Virus record (IMG/VR): IMGVR_UViG_3300021478_000794
Location: 25,391-89,390 of that record
Direction: 5' to 3' (one strand)
Length of the DNA: 64,000 bases
Origin: a virus
Shown here: piece after piece, positions 32,607 to 40,991 of the stretch
Numbering within the stretch: the first letter of the stretch is position 1
Layout of the letters: the number at the start of each line of letters is the position of its first letter
Position numbers and translations under genes: made by a program
The notes under the pieces: model-generated
Seen by the model: only the letters and a program-made list of their open reading frames with translations
The model's database searches: none
Told to the model about the DNA's origin: nothing

Positions 32607-34034
32607 CTACGGACCGAAACTGAAGTTGGTAGGATAGTTCTGGATGTTGCCCTTCGCGTAGTAGCGCGAGTTAACCGGCTTCTTCCCGAACTGGCTCGCC
32701 CACGCGGCCCGGTTCGTAAAATCGTCCAGCATTATCGTCGGAGTACGGTAGAGTAGAAGCCAGGGGGCAAAAATATAACCGGTTCTCATCCAGTTATCCC
32801 CTTTATACCCGAGGAGGTATTCGGTCGGGTCGGCGTGCGGGTCGGCGTAGACCTTGTATTTCCCGAGGAGGGTCCCGATAAAGGTAATACCGTCGACCTC
32901 ATTTTTATGAGGAGCCGGATCGAACTGCGGATGGGTCGCGAGGAGGGCCATTCCCTGCACCCCGACTACCAACCAGTTCGCCATGACCCGGTCGGTCGCC
33001 CGGAAGATAAAGGCATCGAGTTCGATAATCGCGTCGACGAAGGAGAGCTTATGCTCGGTCCAGGAGACCCCGCTCGGTAGCGTCGAATCCCAGGAGTTAA
33101 CCCCGGCCCCGGCCATATTATGGAGCTGGGTGAGGATATGTCGATCGATCTCAAACTGAATCTCAGAAGCGACCGCCGCCGACATCTGGGCCTCGACCTT
33201 CAGGCCGTGAAGGGACTTGAGGACCTGTTCGGCTTCTTGCGACCAGCGGGCGCGTAACGCGTACCGTTGGGCGGTAATAACCGAGGAACTGAGGGTAAAG
33301 TTGACCTGCGGGAGGTTGGTCGAACCTTCCGAATTCCAGGAGTAGGAGACCGTAACGACGTTCCCGGTATTCCCGGTAAGGGTTAGGCTAATCGCCCCGG
33401 TAACGTAATTAATCGTCCCGGCGGAAAGACCTCCGACGGCGGGGAAATTTCCGTTCGAATCGTCGACGTAGGTATCGCTCCCGTTCGTTAGAATAACGGT
33501 ACCGGGACGGATCGGGGTAAAGGCGATCGTCGCGTTGGTCGTACCGGTTCCGGCGGCGGTAAGCTGCTCGGAAGTAATCTGCTCCGAAGCGAAATCGCGG
33601 TTTGGGCCGTGACCTCCTCGGGAATCCCAGAGTTTATCCCCCTTCGTTACGTCGCCCTTAGTCGTTCCGGCGATGTAGTCGAGGAAAAAGACGTTGCCGC
33701 TGGGGCCTTCGAGGGGCTGTACGGTTACGAGTTCCGGCGTAATAAGATTCTCCGCCACCATCGAGATAACCGGGAAACCGAACTTTTCCCAAGCGCCGAC
33801 GTTGATCGTCTGGGAATCTTCGTTAATCGCGTCCTTCGCGAAAACGCGGGCATTTTCGAGCATTGCGGCGACGAAGATCTTTTTCTCGTCGCCCGGGATC
33901 GCGGCGACGATCTCCTTCCAGCCTCTAGCTTCGAGGATCGATTGGCCCTTCTTGAGGCCCCACGGGGTCTCAATCAGCTTTTCGAGCCTCTCCTGTTTCT
34001 CGCGGATAGCGCGAGATGAGATGTAATTTTGCAT
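32607..34034 (-). CDS. Major capsid protein (T4 gp23-like)
   Basis: 475 aa. The T4-type signature FPVISMVAENLITPELVTVQ followed by PLEGPSGNVFFLDY is clear, as is ALRARWSQEAEQVLKSLHGL then KVEAQMSAAVASEIQFEIDR, equivalent to the ALKA..T.E..QDL.A.HGL..E.EL block of gp23. An inserted beta-rich region (~165-245, VILTNGSDTYVDDSNGNFPA) probably lies on the capsid surface. Residues 33-36 (ILE-A) fit the gp21-type (I/L)xE cleavage rule, so the N-terminal ~35 residues may be removed during maturation. Own terminator downstream; codons include more TG/CA than elsewhere. Confidence 0.95.
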   Translation of the reverse strand: MQNYISSRAIREKQERLEKLIETPWGLKKGQSILEARGWKEIVAAIPGDEKKIFVAAMLENARVFAKDAINEDSQTINVGAWEKFGFPVISMVAENLITPELVTVQPLEGPSGNVFFLDYIAGTTKGDVTKGDKLWDSRGGHGPNRDFASEQITSEQLTAAGTGTTNATIAFTPIRPGTVILTNGSDTYVDDSNGNFPAVGGLSAGTINYVTGAISLTLTGNTGNVVTVSYSWNSEGSTNLPQVNFTLSSSVITAQRYALRARWSQEAEQVLKSLHGLKVEAQMSAAVASEIQFEIDRHILTQLHNMAGAGVNSWDSTLPSGVSWTEHKLSFVDAIIELDAFIFRATDRVMANWLVVGVQGMALLATHPQFDPAPHKNEVDGITFIGTLLGKYKVYADPHADPTEYLLGYKGDNWMRTGYIFAPWLLLYRTPTIMLDDFTNRAAWASQFGKKPVNSRYYAKGNIQNYPTNFSFGP

Positions 34035-34245
34035 TTAGAAAACGAGGTTGTTCTTTTTAAGTTTTTCCGCAACAACCACCGTCCATTCTTCGGCTGAGAC
34101 GTCCCTCGTAAAAGGAGTCGCTTACTAGCCGGGGCTGATAAATGAAAGGGGGATCTCTCCTCCTTCACTTACAAGTACAGATATACTTCGATGGGCGAGA
34201 AAATGAAGGAGGGTGGGAAAAAGGGGGGCGGTATTTCTCCCCCGT

Positions 34246-35595
34246 ATGGAAGAAGATTTCTTTCGATCCCTAGAGGCGGAGGACCTTCGTCTCCTAAACG
34301 GTTACGACGAAGCCCGGCGGGGTACGCCCCGGGCGACCCTTTCCGACGACATAAACGAACTCGTTAAAGATTACGACTCCGCTAAGGCGATTAAGGGCCA
34401 GCTAGACGCCTTAAATTATTTCGGCTCGGTTATCGCCCGGTACGGTTCGATCGAAGCTTGGAAGAATTTCGATTTCGAAAAACGCGATAAAAGCGTCTTC
34501 GGACAGGATTGGTTCGAACAGGGGTTTAAGGAGATCAGCCTCTATTTCGTTATCGAATCGTCCCGGGGGAAGATTAAAAGCTTAGAGTTTTCGGATAAAA
34601 TTCTCCGGATCCGTATCATGGTTTACGGGAAATCGGGCGTAAGTAAGGCGGAAAATCTTCCCTCCTATTATTGGCACGAGAAGAAGAGCTATTTTCCCGC
34701 GAAAGCGATCCCGGTAAGTTGGCCGGGGCCGAGCTTACTCGCCGCTTCGCTCGACCCCGAAGTCCGGAAGCGAGCCTCGGAACTCGTCGGCGAAGCGTAC
34801 GGGAAATTTTTAAGCGGCCTCCTTCCGCCCGCTCCGGATATCGAAACGATGCATACGATAAGCGGCTGGGACGAGGCGAGGACCGCGCTCCCCCGGACGA
34901 CCGTCGATACGACCCCGATCCTTAAAGACCCGGAAGAAACGAAAAAAGTTGAAGACCGGTTAAAGGCCGCGAATTACTTCGATAGCGCTTTTACCCGTTC
35001 CTCCGAAATCACCGTTCAGAAATATTTTAAGCCCGGCGCGACGGAAAAAGATTTCCGGTCCGCTCGCCTTTATATGCGGATCGGACTCCGGCGCGGACGT
35101 TCCGGTTATCGTCCGGCTCTCCATATCGAAACCGACATTAGCGGAACCTACGCTCCCGGAGAGGATGTAACCTATCGACCGGTCCTTAAAAAGGATTACC
35201 CGGCGTCGGAAATCCCGGCGGTTTGGCCGGGGTACGCCTTAACTAGCCCTTCTCTCGTTCCCGAAGTTAGGAAGAAGGTTAGCGTTCTCTTCGCCGAGGC
35301 TTATAAGGTTTTCCTAAAAGCGCTCTCTCCGCCGCCTCCGGATATCGAAACTATGCATACTATTAGTAACTGGGACGAAGCTATAATCGGGAAATTCGAA
35401 GCGCCGGACGCCGATTCGAAGCCGTTTTCGATGTGGTCGAATACCGATAAATATGTCCCGGTCGGGAGCGAGGAAGACCGGGAGCTTCTTTACGGGATCG
35501 AAGAATCGGAAGAATCGGAAGCGACGGTCGGAGCTTTTCTCGCGGTCGGGAAGTTAATGGAAAGTATAAAAAGTAAAACCCCGCCCGAAATGTAG
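34246..35595 (+). CDS. Duplicated-domain protein with two MHTISxWDEA motifs
   Basis: 449 aa from the ATG at 34246 (a GTG at 34213 is also in frame). Two ~170-residue copies of one domain are visible: compare AYGKFLSGLLPPAPDIETMH with AYKVFLKALSPPPPDIETMH, and AIPVSWPGPSLLAASLDPEV with EIPAVWPGYALTSPSLVPEV. Each copy ends with ETMHTIS(G/N)WDEA (residues ~198-209 and ~366-377), and the N-terminus has a diverged third copy (DLRLLNGYDEARRG). So the motif acts as a domain border. No family recognised. Divergent from the capsid gene across a 211-base gap. Confidence 0.8.
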   Translation: MEEDFFRSLEAEDLRLLNGYDEARRGTPRATLSDDINELVKDYDSAKAIKGQLDALNYFGSVIARYGSIEAWKNFDFEKRDKSVFGQDWFEQGFKEISLYFVIESSRGKIKSLEFSDKILRIRIMVYGKSGVSKAENLPSYYWHEKKSYFPAKAIPVSWPGPSLLAASLDPEVRKRASELVGEAYGKFLSGLLPPAPDIETMHTISGWDEARTALPRTTVDTTPILKDPEETKKVEDRLKAANYFDSAFTRSSEITVQKYFKPGATEKDFRSARLYMRIGLRRGRSGYRPALHIETDISGTYAPGEDVTYRPVLKKDYPASEIPAVWPGYALTSPSLVPEVRKKVSVLFAEAYKVFLKALSPPPPDIETMHTISNWDEAIIGKFEAPDADSKPFSMWSNTDKYVPVGSEEDRELLYGIEESEESEATVGAFLAVGKLMESIKSKTPPEM

Positions 35596-35600
35596 GAGGT
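35586..35600 (+). promoter_or_regulatory. CGAAATG leader box with full Shine-Dalgarno
   Basis: CGAAATGTAGGAGGTA-ATG. Inner ATG is followed at once by TAG. Here the TAGGAGGT forms a complete ribosome site, showing where SD sits inside the box. It overlaps the stop of the preceding gene. Confidence 0.6.
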
Positions 35601-35601
35601 A

Positions 35602-36015
35602 ATGAATAATATTACCGACTCGGAAATTTCTACCTTAACCCAATTCGTCGAAACGGTCCGTACTTTCGCGGGAGATCTTTCCGCTTACTTTACTAACCTT
35701 CGCGAAAAATTCTTACCCTTAACCGAACATAAGTTTGAGATTTGGGAGGACGATCTAAAGGCGAATACCTTTCTTTACCGCCTTCTCGACTCCGCTTCGA
35801 CGGGCCGTTCCCGAATCGATCCCGCGCTCTTAGAAGAAATCCGGGGCTTTATTGGCCCTTGGACCCCGAAAAAGGGCGAAGAAGAACTCGCGGCGGGCCG
35901 GGCTTCTTGGAAAGAGGTTCTCGCCTCGGTCCGAAAAAATCTAACGACGGGCGGCGATACTCTAAAGATCGCGATCGAGACTTCGGAAGAACTACTAACG
36001 GTTTTAGAGTACTAG
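35602..36015 (+). CDS. Unknown helical protein
   Basis: 137 aa, largely alpha-helical (TLTQFVETVRTFAGDLSAYF, WKEVLASVRKNLTTGGDTLK). Follows the duplicated-domain gene by 6 bases, with its own CGAAATG leader, and is closed by a convergent terminator. No family recognised; its helical style recalls the DLSAYF/ANYF segments of the preceding protein, but relation is not established. Confidence 0.75.
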   Translation: MNNITDSEISTLTQFVETVRTFAGDLSAYFTNLREKFLPLTEHKFEIWEDDLKANTFLYRLLDSASTGRSRIDPALLEEIRGFIGPWTPKKGEEELAAGRASWKEVLASVRKNLTTGGDTLKIAIETSEELLTVLEY

Positions 36016-36022
36016 AACGAAA

Positions 36023-36054
36023 AAAGAGGAGTCCGGTTACCCGGGCTCCTCTTT
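36023..36054. terminator. Bidirectional intrinsic terminator
   Basis: AAAGAGGAG / CTCCTCTTT stem with an inner CC/GG pair; A-run on the left and TTTCT on the right. Separates convergent 35602 and protease-scaffold genes. Confidence 0.75.
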
Positions 36055-36071
36055 CTCGATGCAAATATTAT

Positions 36072-37478
36072 TTAAAGCTGGCTGAACGGGTTCGTCCGGT
36101 GCCGAGTCATAATCCGGAGGAGATCGTGCTCCTCGGCCTTCGACTCTTTTAGCTTCTTCGATTCGCTCGCCGATCCGGAAGGCCCGATGACCTTACAGTC
36201 GCCGGGGCCGAGCGAAGATTTTCCGCTTCCCTTCGTCCCGTCCTTTACCTTCTGGTCCTCGCCGCCGACCTTCGTCGCCGTCTCCCCGGTCCCGTCTTCT
36301 AGATCTTCGTCGGTATCCGCCGCTTTCTTTCCGTCGCCCGGTCCGGCCATATCGCAGTCGCCCGGCCCGATCGCCGCCGTTCCCGATTTCCCGCCCTTCG
36401 TCCCGTCGGTCCCGGTTAGATCCTCTCTAATCCGCGACTCGTCTTCTTTCTCTTTCTTCGGCTTATTATCCGCCGTCGCTCCGGCTTTCGGTTTTTCTCC
36501 GGCCTTCTCCTTCTTCTTCGCGAGGATCTTCTTCATGAACTCCGGATCCCCTTCCGCGATCTTACTCGCGTCCTTAACGCCGTGTTCCCGACAGAGCGCG
36601 ACGAGCGCGGTCGAAATCTCTTTCTCCTCGCTAAGGGCGGTCTGAAGCGTCCCGATCTCGGTCTTCGCCCGGGCGAGAAGGGCCTTATTCCGTTCGATCC
36701 GCGCCTCCCACTCTTTCGACCCTTCGACCGTCGCGAGCTTCCGCCGGGCTTCTTCGAGTTCTTTAAGAAGGGGATGATGCACTCTAATCCGTTCCTTTAG
36801 CTCGTCGGCGAAATTCCGCCAGCGTTCCCCGTAAACCGCGCTCTCCCGGAGCCGGGCGATAACCTGGACCGCCGCTTTAAGTTCTTTCGATTCGAACGAA
36901 GTTTCCTTCCCGAAATCCTCTTCTCCGCCGCCTTCGTCGCCGTTCCCGCCGATCGGCGCTTCCGCGAAATCGTCTTCGCCGCCTTCCCCGCCTTCTTCCC
37001 CGCCCGATTTAGCGCTAGAGATTAGGCCGTGAACGTCGACTTCGCCTTTATCTAAAAATTCCTGATAAGCACCGGAAAGATCGGCGGTCTCTTCGGTTCC
37101 CGGGCTCATCCCCTTTAGGACCGCCTTTAGGACCTCGTCGAAAGCGCCCTGATCGACGGAGGAGCCTTCCATTCCCTCCTCGCCGCCGTTCTCTTCCCCT
37201 TCGACGCCCGGCGGAAGATCCGAGCCGCCTTCGGTCGGTTCGTCGACCTTATCCTCGAAACCGGCGCTAAAATCGTCCATCTCCTTTAGGAGCTTATTCC
37301 CGTAGGCCGATACGGCGCGATCTTCGGCGATATAGTTAGTGATCGTCGTCCTCATGTCGTCGAGTTCTTCGGTGAGGCCGACTTTCTCTTGAAAGCCGAG
37401 TTTTCGAACGTTGGTGGAGGTGATCCGCTTAAGAGCGACACCTACCTTACGCATTTCACCAATTAAATTTTTGGACAT
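36072..37478 (-). CDS. Internal in-frame start: stand-alone scaffold
   Basis: The ATG at 37478 (MSKNLIGEMRKVGVALKRIT) lies exactly at the protease/scaffold border and would give 468 aa of scaffold without protease. GTATTTAG lies 24 bases upstream, as before other structural genes, and codons around the start (AAA AAT TTA ATT GGT GAA) are AT-rich and unlike the rest of the gene, as expected for a translation start. No good Shine-Dalgarno is visible. Compare lambda C/Nu3, where scaffold starts inside the protease gene. Confidence 0.5.
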   Translation of the reverse strand: MSKNLIGEMRKVGVALKRITSTNVRKLGFQEKVGLTEELDDMRTTITNYIAEDRAVSAYGNKLLKEMDDFSAGFEDKVDEPTEGGSDLPPGVEGEENGGEEGMEGSSVDQGAFDEVLKAVLKGMSPGTEETADLSGAYQEFLDKGEVDVHGLISSAKSGGEEGGEGGEDDFAEAPIGGNGDEGGGEEDFGKETSFESKELKAAVQVIARLRESAVYGERWRNFADELKERIRVHHPLLKELEEARRKLATVEGSKEWEARIERNKALLARAKTEIGTLQTALSEEKEISTALVALCREHGVKDASKIAEGDPEFMKKILAKKKEKAGEKPKAGATADNKPKKEKEDESRIREDLTGTDGTKGGKSGTAAIGPGDCDMAGPGDGKKAADTDEDLEDGTGETATKVGGEDQKVKDGTKGSGKSSLGPGDCKVIGPSGSASESKKLKESKAEEHDLLRIMTRHRTNPFSQL

Positions 37479-38132
37479 AGGACTGGTTTGGGAAGTTGGA
37501 ACTAAATACTCTCGACTCTCGGCAGTTTCACTCGATTCTCTTTTCGCCGCTTTCGACGACCGGTTTTCTCCCGCGACCGGTTTAACCCGCGCTCCCGGGA
37601 CGGAGTTATCGGCGACGAAGTCCCAGGTAATAAGGGTAAACGACTCGGGGATAACCCGCTGGACCCCTTCGTTCATCGCCTCCTCGACTTCCCCTTCGCC
37701 CCGGGAAGAGATCCCGACCGGTACTCCGGCCTCTAGTAAAGCCCCGGCCTTCCGTCCGTCGGGGGTATTAAGAACCGTCGCCTCGCCCCAAATTTCCCCG
37801 TTCCCTTTATCCCAGGCCTTCGTAACGATATGCGAAATCGGGCCGGTTAACCGGGTTATCCCGTCTTCCGGATGCTCTAGCATCCCGACGACGCTATTTT
37901 CCCGGATCCGGTTCGTCCAGCTCTCCTCGTTTAGGACCCGATCGAAGAGCGCCTTCGGATAAATCCGGTTATTGGCGTTTTTCTCGTCGTACTTCTGAAA
38001 TAAGCCGCGCACCTTCATGAGCGGCTTAACGACGTCCGAGTTACCTTGGATTTCGATATCCTCCGTTAAATCGTCTTTAACGATTTCGAAACGGAAAGGG
38101 ATCGGAGCGGATTCTAGAATTTGACGTCCCAT
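36072..38132 (-). CDS. Prohead protease fused to capsid scaffold (gp21-gp22-like)
   Basis: 686 aa. Residues ~1-190 are a T4 gp21-type prohead serine protease: VRGLFQKYDEKNANNRIYPK, VVGMLEHPEDG (catalytic His87) and GISSRGEG (Ser142/143). From ~220 on the protein is a charged, helical and acidic scaffold (KELKAAVQVIARLRESAVYG, LLKELEEARRKLATVEGSKE), ending in a low-complexity tail with two GPGDC units. Fusion of the two T4 functions implies cis assembly then self-digestion. An internal ATG at 37478 probably gives scaffold alone. GTATTTAG precedes the gene. Confidence 0.9.
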   Translation of the reverse strand: MGRQILESAPIPFRFEIVKDDLTEDIEIQGNSDVVKPLMKVRGLFQKYDEKNANNRIYPKALFDRVLNEESWTNRIRENSVVGMLEHPEDGITRLTGPISHIVTKAWDKGNGEIWGEATVLNTPDGRKAGALLEAGVPVGISSRGEGEVEEAMNEGVQRVIPESFTLITWDFVADNSVPGARVKPVAGENRSSKAAKRESSETAESREYLVPTSQTSPMSKNLIGEMRKVGVALKRITSTNVRKLGFQEKVGLTEELDDMRTTITNYIAEDRAVSAYGNKLLKEMDDFSAGFEDKVDEPTEGGSDLPPGVEGEENGGEEGMEGSSVDQGAFDEVLKAVLKGMSPGTEETADLSGAYQEFLDKGEVDVHGLISSAKSGGEEGGEGGEDDFAEAPIGGNGDEGGGEEDFGKETSFESKELKAAVQVIARLRESAVYGERWRNFADELKERIRVHHPLLKELEEARRKLATVEGSKEWEARIERNKALLARAKTEIGTLQTALSEEKEISTALVALCREHGVKDASKIAEGDPEFMKKILAKKKEKAGEKPKAGATADNKPKKEKEDESRIREDLTGTDGTKGGKSGTAAIGPGDCDMAGPGDGKKAADTDEDLEDGTGETATKVGGEDQKVKDGTKGSGKSSLGPGDCKVIGPSGSASESKKLKESKAEEHDLLRIMTRHRTNPFSQL
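37502..37509 (-). promoter_or_regulatory. GTATTTAG box inside the protease-scaffold gene
   Basis: 24 bases upstream of the internal scaffold ATG; encodes part of REYLVP in the long product. Supports a separate scaffold transcript. Confidence 0.35.
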
Positions 38133-38149
38133 ACGAAAGAAATTGCTAC

Positions 38150-38157
38150 CTAAATAC
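38150..38157 (-). promoter_or_regulatory. GTATTTAG box upstream of protease-scaffold gene
   Basis: GGGTATTTAGGTAGCAATTT, 17 bases before the ATG; lies in the gap after the upstream gene's stop. Confidence 0.4.
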
Positions 38158-38167
38158 CCGGCGGGAA

Positions 38168-39133
38168 CTAATTCTTCATTAGGCTCCGGTCGACTTCCTC
38201 GGCCATCTCTTTTATCACCCCCGTCCGAATTATCCTTTCGGCGTCAATTTCATCGCTCTCTTCGAGGTAAGCCTCGATCTCGTCCTCGATCGATTCGGAC
38301 TTCTGGCTCCCGCCGAGCGAATCCTTTGCTCCGCGCATCGCGAGATTAATCTTCCGGGCGATCGACGATAAGGAGGCGTCGCTTACGACGATATGGGGCA
38401 TCTGCTCGTGCATCGCGTCTTTTATTTCCCGTCTAATCGCGTAGGCGCTCGGAACGTTACAAGTCGCCGTAACCGTATGGGTATAAAGCTCGAACTTCCC
38501 GTCGACCCGCTCCGACGGTAGAAGCCATAGATGGACCCAAACGCCCCGGGTAACGTTCTTAGCCTCTAGGTCGAACTCGATAATCGCGTTCGCTTTTAAA
38601 AGTTTCCGCCGGGTCTCGACCATCCGGGCCTCGTTTAAGGCCGCGTACTCCTCGGTATAAAAGCTCTCCCCTCGCGGAGCCCCTAGCGCCGCGTTTTTAG
38701 GAGCGGGCGACCGCCGAGGTTTAAAAACCGCGCCTTGCGAACCGGAAGGCGGTTTTTCTTCCCCGCCCGGTTCGATTTCCGGCGGCGGTTTTTCTCCGCT
38801 CGGCGCGACTCCCGACGACGGCGCGGCGGCGGACGGCGGCGCTTCGGCTTCCTTTCCTTCCGGCGAGTCAATACTCATCGCCGGAGTCCCGGAAGCGGGA
38901 GTCGGCGGAGCCGGAGCCCGAAAAACGGCGGCTTCCTCGGGGGAGGTATGCGAAGTATTAAGAATCGTTAGCTCGACCCCTTCGATCGGAGCCGAAGGGA
39001 GATAGCCGATAACCGTCGCCCCCCGCCATAGCTTCCCGTAAGCGACCGAATAGGCTCCGACCTTAATCCCGGTCGTTAAGATATTCGGGTTCGACCGGAG
39101 AGCGCTAACGACGGTTTGTAAATCATTAGTCAA
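38168..39133 (-). CDS. Head-region structural protein, unknown
   Basis: 321 aa from a TTG start that overlaps the stop of the upstream gene (GTTGACTAATG). N-terminal ~65 residues are globular, residues ~70-150 are a Pro/Ala/Ser/Gly-rich linker, and the C-terminal ~170 residues form a second globular domain (GVWVHLWLLPSERVDGKFEL, LSSIARKINLAMRGAKDSLG). Located between unknown head genes and the protease. No family recognised. Confidence 0.75.
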   Translation of the reverse strand: MTNDLQTVVSALRSNPNILTTGIKVGAYSVAYGKLWRGATVIGYLPSAPIEGVELTILNTSHTSPEEAAVFRAPAPPTPASGTPAMSIDSPEGKEAEAPPSAAAPSSGVAPSGEKPPPEIEPGGEEKPPSGSQGAVFKPRRSPAPKNAALGAPRGESFYTEEYAALNEARMVETRRKLLKANAIIEFDLEAKNVTRGVWVHLWLLPSERVDGKFELYTHTVTATCNVPSAYAIRREIKDAMHEQMPHIVVSDASLSSIARKINLAMRGAKDSLGGSQKSESIEDEIEAYLEESDEIDAERIIRTGVIKEMAEEVDRSLMKN

Positions 39134-40370
39134 CTAATTTACTCCATTCGCCCGCCCGTTCGACGTTCTTCTCTAGAACCGACTTCGCGACGACCGGTTT
39201 CGAAGTCCCTAACTCGAATTTTTCGAGTTTCGATAGTTCCTCGTTGAGCCGGATAACCGGCCCCTCTCCGGACCAGGGGCCCCGCGCTCCGCGCTCAAAG
39301 TTTTCCCGGGAGGCTTGCATATGCCGGAGCATGTTATGGACCTGCTTATCGGAGGCCGGAGGGATATCCTTCGCCGCCGGAGTCCCTTCCCGCTCTTCGC
39401 CGCCTTCCTCCTTATCCGGCGCTTCCGGAATCGGGTTATCCTCGGCGGCTTTCTCCTCTTCCGCGTCCCCGCCTTCTTTCGCCCCGAAGATTAACCGCCA
39501 GTCGTCCTCGGTAAATTTAAAGTCGTCGAACCGCTTCTCCTTCTCGTAATCCGACCCCGGATCGAGAGTTTTACGAAGAACGGTATCGACCGAGCGGCCC
39601 GGTAGCTGAGTAATATCCTCCCGGAGCTTCTCGGGAAGGTAAGCGATCGAATACTCCATTTGGACGATCGCCTCGAAAACCCGGAGTTTCGCGCTCTCGC
39701 TTAAAGACGGCTCGATCGAGACCCAGATTTTCCGGATCGCCTCCGAAGTCGTCGTCGCGTCCGGCTTTAACTCGGAGAGGTTAACGTCGGTCTCCTCATT
39801 AGTATCGAGAAAGCGGACGTGCGCCTTACTCGCGTCCTTCGTAACGACGACCGCTTTCCGGCCCCGGAAATTAACGATCCCGTTTAAATCGTTCGCCGGG
39901 TTCCCGGTCGGCCCGGGTACGGCGGCGGGCCGGGTCGTCGTCGCCGGAGTCGGGATCTTCGTTATCGGGAAAGCGTTCGGAGCCCCCGAGACCGTCATTC
40001 CCATCTCGAATAACGGCCCTCCCCGTTTATGCGCGAGCTGGGTAAACGGGACGGTCATAATCCCGTTCGACCCCCAGAGGAGAAACTTTAAATCGACGTT
40101 CTCTAGGAGATCGAGATTATCGACCGAGACTAAGGCGTAATCCGGGGTTTCGGCGAGGATCTTAACCTCGGTCGTCCCGTTTAAATAAGCGGTCCGGGCC
40201 GCGCCCGGCTTTAACCCGAGGCTTTCCCGGAGCTTCTTTACGCAACTATCATACTCCCGTTTCCGTCCGTTCTCGGTAAAGGAGCGTTTAATATTTCGCC
40301 ACCGCTTCTCGATCTCCCGAACCGGTTTCCCGCTTACGGCGGCGTAGCGTACTATGAGACCCGAAGACAT
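39126..40370 (-). CDS. Head-region structural protein, unknown
   Basis: 414 aa. N-terminus basic and helical (EIEKRWRNIKRSFTENGRKR), then a beta-rich segment (YALVSVDNLDLLENVDLKFL), a Pro/Thr linker, a second small beta domain (FRGRKAVVVTKDASKAHVRF) and a charged C-terminus. The multi-domain layout with flexible linkers is like its neighbours at 38168 and 41505. No family recognised. ATAATTT-rich region before ATG. Confidence 0.75.
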   Translation of the reverse strand: MSSGLIVRYAAVSGKPVREIEKRWRNIKRSFTENGRKREYDSCVKKLRESLGLKPGAARTAYLNGTTEVKILAETPDYALVSVDNLDLLENVDLKFLLWGSNGIMTVPFTQLAHKRGGPLFEMGMTVSGAPNAFPITKIPTPATTTRPAAVPGPTGNPANDLNGIVNFRGRKAVVVTKDASKAHVRFLDTNEETDVNLSELKPDATTTSEAIRKIWVSIEPSLSESAKLRVFEAIVQMEYSIAYLPEKLREDITQLPGRSVDTVLRKTLDPGSDYEKEKRFDDFKFTEDDWRLIFGAKEGGDAEEEKAAEDNPIPEAPDKEEGGEEREGTPAAKDIPPASDKQVHNMLRHMQASRENFERGARGPWSGEGPVIRLNEELSKLEKFELGTSKPVVAKSVLEKNVERAGEWSKLVD

Positions 40371-40381
40371 AATTTAAAATT

Positions 40382-40981
40382 TTAGAGAGGAGGAGGGGCT
40401 CCCGCTCCGCCGCCCGGAGCCGGAGGTCCGCCCGCCCCGCCCGGAGCCGGAGGTCCGCCGGGCGCTTCCCCGCCGGGAGCTTCCGCTCCGGCTTCGTCCT
40501 CGCCGGGGGCTCCGCCGCTCGGATTAGCGAGAACCTCGCTTAAAGCCTTAATGAGATGCGCCTTAAGCTTCCGGAGCATCTCCGAATCGTCCTCTTTTAG
40601 CTGGATCTGCTGACGTAAAATATTAAGGTTACTGGCGACGCTTTCCGGGGGCGCGTTATTAACGGGAATGGCGGCCTGGATAACCGTCGCGAGCTTCGTA
40701 TACTCCTCTTTCTCGGGGAGCATAGTTATCTCTTCGGAACGGTCGATAATCGTCTGATACGCTTGGTTTAACCAGGTAATCGCCCGCGAAACGTCGAGCC
40801 CTTCGACGACGTAGCCCGATTCGGAGACGATCCGCGAGAACCGAACTCCGGCGTTTTCCGTTTTCGTCTCCTTCGCGGTTTTCGCTTCTTTCTTCTCTTT
40901 TTCCGCCGCCTTAATCTTCGCCCGCTGGGTCGGATTTAACCGGGATAAATAAATCTGTCTTTCCCGACTTCGTAGATTCAT
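40382..40981 (-). CDS. Head-region helical protein with Gly/Pro tail
   Basis: 199 aa. The first 150 residues are helical and charged (RAKIKAAEKEKKEAKTAKET, SEMLRKLKAHLIKALSEVLA); the last ~45 are a PGG/APGG low-complexity tail. Possibly an assembly or internal head protein. The sequence before the ATG (AACGAAAATGGT) resembles a weak CGAAATG leader. Confidence 0.7.
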   Translation of the reverse strand: MNLRSRERQIYLSRLNPTQRAKIKAAEKEKKEAKTAKETKTENAGVRFSRIVSESGYVVEGLDVSRAITWLNQAYQTIIDRSEEITMLPEKEEYTKLATVIQAAIPVNNAPPESVASNLNILRQQIQLKEDDSEMLRKLKAHLIKALSEVLANPSGGAPGEDEAGAEAPGGEAPGGPPAPGGAGGPPAPGGGAGAPPPL

Positions 40982-40991
40982 ACCATTTTCG

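Noticed and set aside
33974-34168. 64-codon minus-strand frame upstream of the capsid gene
   Set aside because: It overlaps the capsid start in another frame, is unlike native codon use and has a random-looking basic product; more likely the capsid leader.
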